Source: Phallusia mammillata (taxonomy: Eukaryota; Chordata; Ascidiacea; Phlebobranchia; Ascidiidae). Taken from it: DNA of 64,000 nt. The notes beneath the pieces are model-generated. The model saw nothing but the letters and a program-made list of their open reading frames with translations, was not told the origin of the DNA and did not search any database. Where the stretch lies: positions 59,189 to 123,188 of the forward strand of contig QLIY01000466.1 in NCBI GenBank assembly GCA_003260075.1. The letters are read 5' to 3'. Each line of letters begins with the position of its first letter. Within the stretch, counting starts at the first letter, position 1. The position numbers and the translations under genes were made by a program. This document shows, piece by piece, positions 1-14,100 of this stretch.

Positions 1-363
1 AGCGGCACCCTTAACTGTTAGCCTAGTCTGCCTAACATTTACACTACAGCCACGTGATCACGAGCCAATGGGCAACCGCCACGCAGGTTAACATGTACTG
101 ACCAAATTTCCTATTTAAAAATCACTATACTGCTATATAAAACTGTTTCCTCATTTGAACTATAGTAAGTTTCGATTTTAGGTTTAAAAAGACACCATAC
201 TGTCTGCCGGAAATTTCGTTGAATATTCGGGGGAAATTCCTGTTGATATGCAAAGAATTAATGTAAATTTTGGTTGGCCTTTTCGCCTAAGGCAAAGGTG
301 CACAACCTTTTCGCTACTACGGCCGCATCGCAGAGGATCTATTTTACTAACGGCCGTCAATTA

Positions 364-1348
364 CAAGGTTGGCATGCGAGAGGGTTTATCATGGCACGCT
401 ACAACCGATTTGCGTGTTTATATTGAAGTAACAATTTAACCTGTAACACTGCTTGTTTATGGTTTTTATCATGCCATTGTGTTAAAATTCAGCCTTACAT
501 GCACAAGGGTGGCCAAACTGCGGCTCCCGAGCCGCATGCGGCTCTTTAATGTTGCATATGCATTTCCCCATCTTGCCGAGTATTTTAACCCGATGATAAA
601 ACAATGCAATCTTCACGTATTAACAATAGACTGACTGTTTATAATAACCAATATACATTCCGAAAACCGAAAAAAAAAAACATTATTGTACAGAAGCGTG
701 CTAGCTTGTGCATTGTAGTCAAATATATTACCAGATTGAAGCTGTAAGTCAGGGCTGACACTAAAAGCATTTTACATTTGTATTGCAGCCTATACTAGCA
801 ATAACTGCAAAGCATAGCCATAAAAATGTCGTTGAGAAATAATTGCAAAAAAAGATAAACAAGAAAATATAGCTTTTAAAACAGGATGAGAGGAGGAGTT
901 TGCATTCATTGATAAAGGAGGTAAACCTGTGTGTCTTATATGTCAAGCTTCGCTCATTCATTACAAAACTAGTAGCTTGAAACGTCATTACGAATTTAAA
1001 CACAAAAACTTTCCCATCGTATCAGCCTAATTTCAAACAGCTTGCAGCCCAGGTGGAGACTCACAGTATCACCACACAACAGTAATCATTATTTGATAGC
1101 ATACACTTCATTGTCGGGGAATAAATTCGTTTTTTTTTCTGTTGCGGCTCATTTAAAAACTAAGTTTTGTAATATGCGGCTCGAGTGTAAAGCAGGTCTG
1201 GCCACCCCTGCACTATGCTTTCTCTTTATTAATAATATCTGCTGGCACGAACCACTATTATTTGGAAAAACGTGGACACGCGAGGTCATAAACACATGGA
1301 AACAACAAGTAAACTGGCACGCGTCGCCTAAAAGGTTGCCGACCCCTG
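364..1348. mobile_element. Nested hAT-like element (CAGGGGTCGGCAAC family), interrupted
   Basis: Right end GGTTGCCGACCCCTG. Both halves (about 412-503 and 1211-1348) match the uninterrupted copy at 62281-62568, which shows the empty site for the insertion at 504-1210. Confidence 0.65.
504..1210. mobile_element. Innermost hAT-like element (GGGTGGCCAAACTG family)
   Basis: Starts CAAGGGTGGCCAAACTGCGG and ends GGTCTGGCCACCCCTG. It splits a second element whose intact relative is at 62281-62568. Target duplication is degraded. Confidence 0.65.
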
Positions 1349-1918
1349 GTTTATATCGTATGTATATACCATCTATTAGCGCCCAGAAAGCCCAGATTAG
1401 TTTCCAACTTGATGCACAGATTGGGCTGCATGGTGTGAAGATCAGTCTTAACTGTTTATGACGTCTTAATCAATATCACATTTGACGCTTGTGGTACTTG
1501 TTTTATCGCTATGTTTGTACACAATATGCGTACAAAAAATCTGACGCATATGTCTACTAGGCTGGTAATAATCTTTTCAGGCCAACAAAATATCAAAATA
1601 TTTAGCAAAAAAGTTATATTTACGTCACGGCCGCCAGTACATATATTTGAATATACTAGTTCACGGCCGCACAAACTCGTCTCCGCGGTCGAATGTGGCC
1701 GTACGGTACGGCCGCAGATTGTGCACCCCTGGCCTAAGGTTATGAAGTGCTAACAATTGACTATTGTTTCATTAGCATCCTTTCCAAGGAAGCAAGACCT
1801 TGCAATGAAAACTTTTTTGTGGTTCAATATACGCTACCCTTTCTTGACATCCAGTTGAAAAACTTTTTTTTCACATCTGTGAAGGCGATAAACAAATTAA
1901 TTTTACGAGGTTTTAAAG

Positions 1919-2690
1919 CAGTGGTTCTTAACCAGGAGGGCGCCAGACATTTCCAGGGGGGCGTGAGCCAAAAGTTAAATAAACAAATTTATTTAATTTT
2001 GGACTCACTTCCCCTAAAATTAATTTTGCAAGTGTAGTGTATTGTTTGCGAGCAAAAACCTTTTTTAAAAGAAACGAATATTATGATGCAATACCTTATG
2101 GCGTAACACAAAGTTTGAATAATGACATACGTGGCAAAGTTTTTAGTTTGTCAGTTTAGAACAGGGGTAACCAATTTTTTTAAATGCGGGCCGGATAATT
2201 TTAACAATCACGCTCGAGAACCGCATGGGTTATAAGACCTGAAGCAGCCTTTCCCAAACTGGCACTCACGAGGCGATTGTATTCAGATTGTGCCACTGTT
2301 TAATTGTAAAATTGTGAAAAATATAAAAGTGTCTCATACCAACTAATGCACGTTTATTATAAGAACTAAAGAACTAAAGTGGCAATTGTTCGCACACAAT
2401 TTCTATTCTTTGCTTTTGTCTGTGACGTAACAAACTGCTTTTGGATGATACTTATGCCTTGTAATCCTGTTAGACCAGGTAAAATGTATTACGAATGTAT
2501 TCACAATCTTTAACGCCCCGGGGCCGTAATTAGGTGATCCCTGGTTTACAACATAGGCAACGGAAACTTCTGCTAGTTCCATTGCTGCATGTGCACTGTC
2601 GTTTTTTGCCTGTTTTTGGGGGAAGGGGGGCGTAAAGTGTCCGACAAACACCTTAGGGGGGCGTGGGCTAAAAAAGGTTAAGAACCGCTG
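1919..2690. mobile_element. hAT-like non-autonomous element
   Basis: Inverted ends CAGTGGTTCTTAACC and GGTTAAGAACCGCTG. Flanks TTTTAAAG and TTTCAAAG match 7 of 8. No transposase. Confidence 0.75.
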
Positions 2691-2898
2691 TTTCAAAGCT
2701 TAGAGCTGTTTCCTAACATTAGGTCCACCATGTATGCATGTGCGTACATGTAGAGTTGCTGGACTTAACCATAATGCACAGACGCCAACAAAACACGACT
2801 GTAAAACAACTTCACATTTTTTTACATGTATTTTTTTGTGAATTCATTTCCTGCTGCAAAAACACCAAAAAAGCAATTGTATTCATTTTCGATTTTCA

Positions 2899-3060
2899 CA
2901 GTACGCCTGGCCCTTTGAAGGCGTCATATCGAATCAGCTGGTCACCAAGCATTCCTATACGTTATGGCAAGGGTAGAAAAATCTACTCTGTGGTGGGATT
3001 TGAATCCACGACATGAGTCTTTTCGGGACCCACTCTACTAACTGAGCTATGGTTCGCCAG
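2899..3060 (-). mobile_element. tRNA-derived SINE
   Basis: Minus strand starts CTGGCGAACCATAGCTCAGT. It has an A box (TAGCTCAGTTAGTAGAGTG) and a B box (GGATTCAAATCCC), then a non-tRNA tail ending GGCCAGGCGTACTGTG. The tail is shared with the copies at 7984 and 41411. Acceptor and anticodon stems do not pair, so it is not a working tRNA gene. Confidence 0.75.
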
Positions 3061-3913
3061 ATTGACCAGTAATCAGTTACGCTGAACAATAATTCATAAA
3101 ACTGGAATCAGCACTGAAGCATCAAGCTAAACCTTCGATAAATAGAAAAACACCAAAATTTACCTTTGTAGTGGGACGTAAGATCAGCATTAAAACTCGG
3201 CAAAACTGTTGTTTAATGTCTTTCTCTGGAATTGTTTGTTTGCAAACGTTTATTTTCAAGAACTTGTGCATTATAATGAGCAAACGAACAAAGAAATTCA
3301 GCCTAACACAAAACATAAGAAAGCAAAAAAACACTGCTATAAGCAAGTATATAATGGAATACATTTGGCACCTGCGATCCACATAATATTCTTAAATGCT
3401 GGCAATAAAAGCTTTATAAGATGCAATACATTGTGCAGTTGGTGTCTTTTTTAGTGGAAATAGTGTTTTATACAAACTGGAGACGCAGTTTGTGCCGGTG
3501 ATCTGAAAATGTCAGTATTTTGCATCTAAAAATGGACAAAGAAACTTGTTTAAAAAGTGAACGCAATAATGCTTGGTTTGTGAAGTGGAACTCAGAGTGA
3601 GCGGCAAAAAAAACAAGAACACAATAAAAAAACGAAAAGCAAAAAACGAAATGGAACCAAAGCACAAGAAAGTGAAACCGCGTGGAAAACACACAGTGAG
3701 CAAATTATTGGAACAACACATTTCTTACGGTTGGACAATAAAGTTTAATATGATCTTGACCCATTAAACAGTTTTCTGAAACATGTTGGTAAACATGAAA
3801 ATACTTTTAGAATGCCTTAATTAAATATTGGACTCCATTATCAAAGCCACAAATACATGACTGCATTACTTTGACTGTACCATTCTTTCAACATCAAAAA
3901 TGATGACGTCAGC
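3061..3913. other. 3' flank of protocadherin A
   Basis: Probably 3' UTR and downstream flank on the minus strand. ATTAAA at 3749-3744 and AATAAA near 3250 are candidate poly(A) signals. Short frames here are low-complexity and lack recognisable domains. Confidence 0.35.
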
Positions 3914-4296
3914 CTAACATTCAGTAGAGGGGTTGACGTCATAACCGGAGTCGCTGTTGGATTGCTTGGCAGGACGGTGACCAGGCGACATCTGGTGGTG
4001 AAACGGCGGCAACCTTGTGTGAGGCGTGCGACCCGATGACGCCCCGGACGAGTTCGTTGATGACATCAGTGATGACGCGTCGCTGTTGGTGACGTGGCGA
4101 CTGCGTGTGACGACATCGGGAAGGTGCTGGCCGTCGTTGGGTGCCCCCTGGTGACGACGCGGCATCTTGTAATATGATATGGATGAATTTGTGTCGACTG
4201 AGCAGCCGGAATCCTTCCGCTTGGTGGCGTGCTGCTTCGCGTGCCAAGGGGATTTCCCGTCTGAAGGACTTGGCAAATCCGGGTTCGTGATGTTGT
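3914..4296 (-). CDS. Protocadherin A exon 19 (C-terminus)
   Basis: Last coding exon, 126 residues and TAG. Polar, Ser/His-rich, probably disordered. Ends SNSDSGYDVNPSTEC. Confidence 0.87.
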
Positions 4297-7200
4297 CTGT
4301 GATAAAATTTATTTAATATGTTACAATGTCTGTGATAACCAAGATAATACATGAAACTACATTTGTAAACAGCAACCCTTAGATTGTCAAAAATACCTCT
4401 AAGTTAGGCTTTCACGTACATTACAATTTTTCTCAACTTAGGAGGACAAAGCATTACCATTTAAAGCCAAAGCTTTAAATGGTAAAACGCTTACCGCTGT
4501 TTGGCATCCAGCAGGTGTCGCTGTGTCCGTAGATCTTGCACAATTCAGTACATTGCTCCCCCATGCTCTGTCCTCCTAAGTTGGAAAGATCAAGGTTGGG
4601 AATTGATCTATGGTTGACAGGTGAAGCTGTCGCATTGTGAAGAGGTTCTGTTGATTTTTTTTTAAAAAGTTTATCACTAAATTTAAAAACAATTACCCTC
4701 AAATGTGACGTACGTCATAAACAAGAAACGTTTTACAAAATCACGTCATAGTTTTTCGCAAGATTGTAGTGTCAATGCTAAAATTATGTCAGGCCAATTC
4801 TGGTAAAGTACAGTTTTGTGTTAAAATGTTATCAATCTTACCGCTTCCACGTTCTTGCGTGCTCATTCTTCTCTTGTGTGGTCGACCTTTGACCCCAGGT
4901 GGTGATTTGTTCTGCAAAGGTTTTTCATTCAAACATTAAGTTATGGACATCATTGGTGAAATAACAACGGATCTATTTTTTAAACACTGCAAACCAGAGT
5001 TGTAAGCGAGCCCGAAATTTCAAAAGTTTAAGCCCGAAACTCGAATCGTTTGCAAAATGCCAGGCCAGGCCAGACGGTGTGATTGACAAGCTTATAATGA
5101 AGAAGACACAATGGACAATTATAGATAATGGCCTAAACAGGACATTTTAGGGCTGTAGGGCATTAATTGAAGTCCAGTAATTAGCTACTAAACTAGGTAA
5201 ATTATATTTAAAACAATTACGGACACAAAAAGTGAAGTCAGGCTCGAATTAGGGCCGTTTGTTAACAAACCAAACCCGACCCAAAAGCCCGGCCCGACTT
5301 GCAACTCTACTGCAAACAATATTTATTTTGCAAAAGCGGTTTTATAATTACTTAGATCATAAACTCACCTGTTTGACAAACTGGGCTTGCTGTTCATGTA
5401 TATATCTCTGCATAGCACCTGGCGAATTTGGAGCATCGCACATTTGACATGCAAGATCGGTCGTAGGGTTAGCACTGGCCCTTCGAACCCGAGGTCCCAT
5501 GTGGAGACTGCAAACACAAAAACGACAGACCTTCGTAACTTGACCCAACGCATTAGGGTTGTTTTTACAGCCATTGAAAAAGTAATAAAGTACAACAGTG
5601 AACCGAATAAGGGTCATTTGTCTCGGTAGAAAATGCGGATAAAATGGTTCATTAGCCTTGTATCTGTGTTGCTTAAGAAACCCTATGGCTAGAAAATTAG
5701 TTAAAATGGTAAGACTATGTGGTAACATATAATACTATAAAAAAATTCAAAATGTTAAAAATAATACTAATTTTCAAGTAACGAGCACCGGGTACCAGTA
5801 CTCGCTGCCTTACGACTCGCATACCGTACTTTGACTCGAGTATTTAAATTAACAGAATCAATTATGCAAAAACTAAACACTACATAACATAAGTAAGAGT
5901 ATGCCTTGCTGGAAGTTACTACCTTTAACGGTGATTCCCAGCCCTAGCGTATTCATAAACTGTGTGTAAAGATTTATCAAAGATAGAACTTACCAAAGGC
6001 TATTGTTTCTTGAATCTCGTGCAACTGGATCGGGAACACTGAATGATGCTGATCTACTTGCTGGCGATTTGGTTCGCACTGAAAGCGGTTGTTGTTCTTC
6101 CTCCACGTGCGCAGTGTCTTCTTTCTGCAAACCACCGTATAAAGTTGGCAACAATGTATGAAAATTCATCTTGTTTGTGAAATTAAAATCAGGTTTTTGA
6201 GGTAGCAATTTATAGCGCACAGATAAACTCATACACAGTTACAAAATTTATGACAACAAATATTATTCCTTGCGAGCATTGGCGTTGTTATATTCTTTAA
6301 ATGACTTACAATTACGTCCGAGTATTATGTTATGGTGGTAACATATGGCAAGTCATGTTAATAATAAAAATGTACATACACAGCACACAATAAATAGATA
6401 AACGCAATTAAGATTGATTCGAGTCAAATTAGCACCAGACTGAGTAGCTTAAGTAATAATGACAACCTATATATGTTCCACATTTACTAATCAGTCAAGC
6501 GTGAAATTAAAGGAGAACCAAGTGAAATAAATTAATTTTCTTTCAGTTTAGATCTTTAATAATATCGCCAAACCCACTTTATATTCCTTCTGAATTCCCT
6601 TTTTGCCTTTTCTTCTCTTCCGAAGCACTAGGGTAGCGACAGTGACGCACAAAATCAATAGCACCGCTGCGCCACCCAGCGCGCACGCAACGATCAACGT
6701 CATCGGTTCGTTATCATTCACAATGACGCCACCTGTACTAGGGGAATAGGCCGGCGGCTCGGTGTCGATGACCTTGATGTACAACGTCATTGATGATGTC
6801 ATTGGCGGTATTCCAGAGTCCGAGGCCTGTTTGTTTGGAAAGTAAGAATATATTTCAAAAAGTTGTCAGTTTTTGAAATGACTTTATAATAATTCAGATA
6901 AAACCAAGAGTTTCAAAACTAAAATAAAAACATTTTTTTACCTTTACAACCGTTTCGTACAACCCCAGCTCATCCGACATTAGTTTTCCACGTAACTTCA
7001 TCTTTCCGCTCATCTGATCTACTTTGAATATTCTCGCAAAACGTCTATGACGCAAACGGTGACCATCTTTTCTCAAAATCTTGATGGAATATTTCAGATC
7101 TGATGGCGTCTTCGTGTCCAAGTCTCGTCCCTGAGTAAAAACAAAACCGTTTCATATTGCTAGTAGCAATTTGCTACACCAAAAAACGTCCACAAAAATC

Positions 7201-8077
7201 GAATAAAACCAACACAAGTATACATACAGCAAAGCAAGACCGAATTCTACACACCGTGAAACCTTGGACCCGTGGCTAAAAAACACCTCAATTTTACAGG
7301 GGTCATAATATTGCAGTCATAAAATCTGTTTTACTTTTTATCTTTCCCTCCGATATTTGCATGCAACTAAACTCAAAGGGAAAGGGCCAACAGTGGCACA
7401 CGTTTGTCATATTGGCCAAAAGTTAAGCATCATGCAATTACACACTTAATCAGACGTTTAACAATAAAAAAGCAGCTGCTAGATCAGTCGCAAAATTACA
7501 CCAAAGAAAATACATTTGCTTGTTTAGTCTATGCCCGCCGAATCAAATTGATTAGGCATATCCATCAAGTGCCAAAGATAGTTAATGAGTAATGTTATTT
7601 TTTAACTAAAATCGGCCGCATCTAAAACAAGCAGTTGGCGATGTAAGTATAAAAGACTGGTCATCTCTAGAGTACATTGTTTGAAGATGGAGTAAATTTA
7701 CCTTTAGTGTATAAAACACGGGGTTTCTAGCCACAGTGCTTGCATATATTGTCATGTTGTCTTTTGCAGGGTGAGAAAATATCGGTCGGATGTCGTTTAC
7801 GTCAGTCACGTGGATTGTGAGAGTGCGGCGACTCTCTAGCGTCACCGGGTGACCACCGTCCCGAGCAGAAATCGTGAACTGCAAGCAAAAAATATTTACT
7901 CGTTCTGCGTATTCAGCTACAGCAAAAAACTTATATATATGTTCATCTTCTACGGTAAAAAATTCAAATTTAGTAAGTTGTGTCATAGTACGCCAGGCCT
8001 TAAAGGCGTCATACTGAATCAGCCGGTCTTCTGAGCATTACTTTACTATATGGCAAGGCACAGGCTAGATTTTTCTT

Positions 8078-8137
<60 letters not shown>

Positions 8138-11100
8138 GGACTCGCGCTCTACCAACTGAGCTACACAGGCTCAGTGGTGAAACCGAAATTCGAATCACAA
8201 GCACCGTTGCCGCTTCAGACCTGATCCCAGTATGAATATATTCATCTCAGTGAGATGTGCTACATATTTTTGTGCACATTTAAAAGTATTTTAAAACTTT
8301 TATCTTTGTAACCTATTTACTCCCTTCAAACCGGTATTATTGCACGATTCGTTTTCCCCTATTACGTAATAAGCAGCACAATTATGACGTCACCTTCCAC
8401 GTGCTGCACTCTTCGTAGTCGAAATGTCGGATGAGCGTAATCTTTCCGGTGGCTGAATCAATCATAATTGGAGGAGAAAGTCCTTTGTTGGTGCCAGCCA
8501 CATTGGACAGGGTCAGACTGTATGATATTTCACCATTTGTCGAAGGTTCAACTCCATCGTCCTGTGAACGAAATCAAAGCGTGTTGTTTTAGTAAAGTTG
8601 TAAGGGCTGGTCCATGTTAGTAGTTGTGCATTTGGTGCAGAGCATCGCCATTTTGCTTGAATGAAACTTATTGAATGAAACCTATAAACTAAAAACCTAA
8701 TCGAATTTTAGATTACTAAGGGTGATTTGTTAAAAACTTTCTGTTAAAATGCATTCGCCATGCAAATGTACCTTTTTAAGAGAAAAAAATTAGAACATTG
8801 CCTTTTGTCGAAACGTCTGTTCAATAAAATGAATACATTTTATTCAACTTCGCTGGCAATTTGTTTTATACTAAAGTATTAAAACATATTAAATGAAAAA
8901 ACATTGAGTGCAAGTTCAACAAAAAAGAAAAAAAACAACAACCCTACAATGCGATAACAAAAAAACGAGAAACTCTAAAACGACTCACTGTTAATCGCCA
9001 GGCCGGGGAATTTTCCGAGTCTCCATCAGTAGCATGTGCAACAGCTATCACCGAACCAACATCAGTATCTTCCGGGAGTTCTCTACTTATGTCCAGATGT
9101 TGGAAAGTTGGCTCAAATTCATTTTCATCCAAGATTATGATTACTATTCCCGATGTACTGCATCTGTTATAAACGTTTTGTTAAAACAATAAAACTTATT
9201 GCATTACGTTATTGCATTAAACAGATGCTCCTATAAAGTGCGTCGTTTAGGAATTGCAAAGACTGCACGATTATATCCATCTTTATTGTCAGTTCTAAGT
9301 ATGCGACAATAAACGAGGGAAGTACGCTGAACATTTTTTACCGGCATTACCTTATGTGACATGCCATGTCCCAAGCAATCTATTGTATGGCTTTGCAAAC
9401 GTGATCCCTTAAATATTATTCTGGAAAAATTGCCTTGCAGAGCTGCGTTTAATCGTTTGTAAATGAGTGTTACATAAAAGTTATCACTGTTGTCAAATAT
9501 CAACAATATTTATTGAGTGTGTACCGAAAGGATACTTGTTGCGTTACCTTGGACTATTTAATAGGTAAATACGTTTCAAGTTAAACTATCTTAATATGTT
9601 GGGTAGCTGACATTACCCTAATGAAGGTGCCCCGTATGAAACGTCGGATCATTTATTTATATTTGCCGGTTAAACTAAAATGATAGTTTATAAAATTTGC
9701 CCGGCAACAGCACTATATTTACGCTTTCAGCCAAATTTGATGAATGATGATTTAACTTACTTAGGGGGAGTCCCGTTGTCGCAAGCAGAAATAACTACGT
9801 CATATCTTCCCCGTTTCTCTCTGTTGAATGGAATATCGGTGGCAAGGAGGTTGTTTTCAATATGGAAAGTACCACTTTCTGTAAAAAACAACAACAATGT
9901 AATACACAGATCCAATACACAAAACTTAAAATCGTTTTGTTCGTAACATACTGTACTAATCTCATTTAACCTATGTTCCGCTCTAGGAACGTTTTAGGCA
10001 GTGGTTCTCAACTGGTGGTCCATGATGACTTTTGGGTGGTCCACTAAATTTATTGACAAACTAGAGATGATTGCATAGTATATATTAAAAGAGCATCAAA
10101 ATGTTAGCTGTTAATAATTGTATCTCATTTCTTGAACATCGGTTAATGGTTGTTTCGTATGCGTACTTTAATCTTGCTCCAAAACGAAATGGTCGACGTT
10201 ATTATTTTTACTGGGGCGGTGGTCCATGGCTCGAAACGAGTTGAGAACCACTGGTTTAAGGGGTAAAAATGCCAAAGCACAAACCTGTTAAATTTCCAAG
10301 TGCTTCTGTTCCTGGGACAACAGTTGCAACAGTGATTGTCACGTCACCGTTAGCGCCTTGGTCACGGTCCGTTGCGCTCACGTGGGCGAGGTAAGTCCCT
10401 TTGGGAGCAGACTCCGTGACGTAAGCTACAAAAAATACATACGTGACGTCAATAAAACTTCAATAAAACCGAATTAAAAACACTAAAAAAAGACAAGTAT
10501 CTTTTGCTGAAAAAGATAAATGGCCAGCGATAAAAAATAAATCCTCTTATTTTTTCACACTGCATATACAGTAGCTAATATTTAAATCAAATTTAAGACA
10601 TTCAGCAAGGTTGCAAAGCAAATTAAACTTGCAAATTATTATGGGTCTCAGCTTAGAGTCTTATTTCATTTGTAATGGTATCGATAATTTGAAAGTTTTT
10701 TTTTACCTCTATTACCATCGTGTTCTGTAATAAAGTTGATGGAAATACTTGGTTTGTTGTCATTAACATCTGTTACAGTGAGAACAAGCACAGCTTTGGC
10801 AGTTTTCGCTTTCACTGGATCCATGTCGCTTGCCTCAATCAATATGCGAAGCCTGAAAATTTGATGCCGCGTTAAAAACGTCATACATTCACCTTGTTTC
10901 ACCAAAATTGCATAGTTCGCTACGGTTTTCTATGTGCATTCCTGACTGTGTCAAGTTGTACTATTAGTAGCTCATTGACCCAATGTAAAATATTTTATTA
11001 GTGTTGATAAAGTAAGTACAGCTACTTGATTAAAAATGTAACTGCTTGTTTGAGATCTTTGTACACAAGGAATACATTTTTTGCAAGCGTACAAAATCGC

Positions 11101-14100
11101 TACATCTGTCCAAAATCGAAGTTATATTTTATACCAACGACACCACATCCAACAAAAATATTAATTAAAACAAGAAAACATCTATGTTACCATATTTCTC
11201 AAATTACCACTACTGAGTTAAAGTAACGATGCAAAACAGCCCAAATGCATTACACACGTTTTATGACATTTTTATTGCCGACTCAACGCGTATTTCTAAA
11301 CAAGCTCCATTTAACAAACCATGTCTTTTAAATGCATTTGCCAAAAATTTGCCGACATTATTTTGGCTAATAAAAGTTAAAATGTCAATAGAACTTAGAA
11401 TTAAATGAGGTTTACGCCTGAATAAAACAATATTTGCCATATATGCATCAAGTTTGTTGGAAAACCCACTATACGTGCAAAAGCTTAGTATAATTATCAA
11501 AAAAAAAACATTCAATCACAAACAACCACGTGGTAAAATTTTCACAAACAATACTTACCCATTGTGACGTTTATGATCCAACTTTGTGTTCAATTTCACA
11601 AATCCTGTGCTCTCATCCACTTCTACCGGCCAAGACTCGCCGTCACTGCCGTCACTACTTCCGGTCACCGCGTACCTGATGACGTCACTTTCTTCATCGG
11701 TGGCTACAACTCTTTCTATTATCGTCCCAGGGGAGCTGTCTTCTTTTAGTGTTACTTCGTAAAGCTACAAAAAATTATGTTGCAAAAATTAAACGAACTT
11801 TATGTAATATAAGGCAGAGATTCTTCACCATTTTTGTCTCGTTTACCACTTTTCAAGCCCGTTTTTAAAGACCAAATTTACCCCAAAGATTTCACACTAA
11901 TCGAGCAAAACTGTTTCAACATCCCCCCCCCCAATTTTGCGGAACCCCACAAAGAAAAATCTTAATAGGCCTAAGCATGTAATACGATAGGCTCCAGAAA
12001 ATGTGTGCATTTTTAACCAGTGGCGTGGCCAAAGGGGTCGATGTATACACATGTTAGTTACTAAATTGGCAAAAAGGAATTTTTAGGAAATAATTATTAA
12101 AAAGATACTTGGTTTTTTATTAGCTCTCTGAGCATAGCGATAGAACAAGAAATTGTAAGACTTTAAGTAAATATTAAAGTAAACATCACCAGTCATTATA
12201 AAAACAACTTTTGCACCTAGTAGGGATGGGCCGGGCCGGGCCGAGGCGAGCCAGAACCCGATTACTCGGTACCGAGCATCGCTGTTTTTTGATGATTAGA
12301 ATCTAATACATCTAATAATTAGATGGTGGAAAAACGCCCACTTCGTGGGTATGCTACAGCGTAATACACCGCTGGTGACTTAAAAGACCTTGTAGAGTTG
12401 AAACTAACGTAGAAAGGGGAGTTTTTGTGACGTCATAACGCACCGAGCATTAACGTGAGATGCTTAAACTAAAGCAGATTTATTGCACATAGATATATGT
12501 TGTTTACAGAATGCTTTGTTAGTTCAATGTTTTGTTACCTTCTTTTCAAAGCGTGGAGCGTTATCATTCGTGTTGATGACGCTGATTTTCAGTCGAACAC
12601 TTGATGATCGTGATGGCACACCGTGATCGTGAGCCGTGAGCGTGAAACGGTGAACTCGAATTTTTTCATAATCTAAAAATGCATTAATAGTTAACACTTC
12701 TACAGTTTAAATAAAATTAAAACCGGACTAGATGCTATGTCCTTTATATTATTCACAATAATAAGTTAGATTTTAAAGAATACATAATGACTCATTGAAA
12801 TAAACAGTCGCTTTAAATTTGGACACAATAAGTTATTTAAACATTTGTGCAATCCGCTTCCCCCAACAAACCATTTGACGCAACAATATCATTCAAATCC
12901 TCGAATTATTTAGAAAATTAACAAACCAAACCATAGTTAATATTTCTTTTTAGACAATTGCTTTCAGTCCCTGTACATTAGTTGACATTTTTACAGAAAA
13001 TATTCACAAAAAGTGTACATAATCTAATTAATGGTCGTGTTTGACTTTTTTCTTACCTAGCTCCTTGACTAAAACCAGTTCAAGCTGGGAAAGTCCCGTA
13101 CCAGAAATCACGTGACGCAATACAAAGTTGCCGTTGCTAGGCGACAGGGTGTACGTCAACATCGAGTTGTTGCCTAAACAACAAATCATGTTTCAATTTT
13201 CCTATTACTTCAACAAGAAATGAATACAAAATAATCAACATAGATGTGGCAGATTTTATAGGTTTATACCAACAGCTTGCATACTTAGGGGATACTGGAA
13301 GTCATGAATGACGGAAATTGTTTGTGAATAGATGTAATATACTCCTGGGCCATGTTACTTGTCCGAAATATTTGTTAGGGTCAAACAGAAGCCAGTTTAC
13401 CCCACGATTCCTTTTTTTCATTTACAAATTTCCATTCAAAACCCTTGTGCAAAAACTTTGTCTGACAAAACTGGATTAGACAGAAAACAACAGTAGTAGA
13501 GAAAGCGACCTCAGATTAAGGATTGAAGAAATCAGCATTTAAATTTCAGTATTACGGAATAGTCCCAAAGCATCTGCTCGTTTATACTTCAACCGCCAGC
13601 GGTTGCAACCAGAGACCAAATGCACTGGAGCAACCCCTAAATTTACATATTCTACCGTTGCATCGTTATTGTTTTCATTCTCACAAATTACTGTAAGCAA
13701 ACACAACTCGCTTTAACGTAAAAAACGTGTGAAAAACACGCCTAGCCCAAATGTATACAATGTGGTGAACCGCATAAACGTGGAAGGTTGAAGACTTGCC
13801 AAACTTAGAGATTTGCGACAAAACGTGAGAGATAGCGATCTAGATACACTATCATGCAGGGGAAAAACAACGCAAGTATTTAGCATTTCAGTGCAAAAAA
13901 CTGGTATAAAATATATGGGTTCAAACTTTAATGTGTACCCCCCCCCCCGCGACAAAACGTGAGAGATAGCGATCTAGATACACTATCATGCAGGGGGAAA
14001 ACAACGCAAGTATTTAGTATTTCAGTGCAAAAAACTGGTATAAAATATATGGGTTCAAACTTTATTGTGTAAAGGTACTTGTTTTGTGTGTGATTTTTGA

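Larger units (their letters stand above)
293..1731. mobile_element. hAT-like element with perfect 8-bp target duplication, containing nested elements
   Basis: Begins CAAAGGTGCACAACC and ends with the inverse GATTGTGCACCCCTG. Flanked by GCCTAAGG on both sides (285-292 and 1732-1739). No transposase frame, so non-autonomous. Holds at least one other element (364-1348), itself interrupted by a third (504-1210). Confidence 0.8.

Noticed and set aside
2985-3060. tRNA gene
   Set aside because: A and B boxes are present, but acceptor and anticodon stems do not pair and a SINE tail follows.
8050-8235. Poly-proline open frame
   Set aside because: It is created by the 54-C run inside a SINE.
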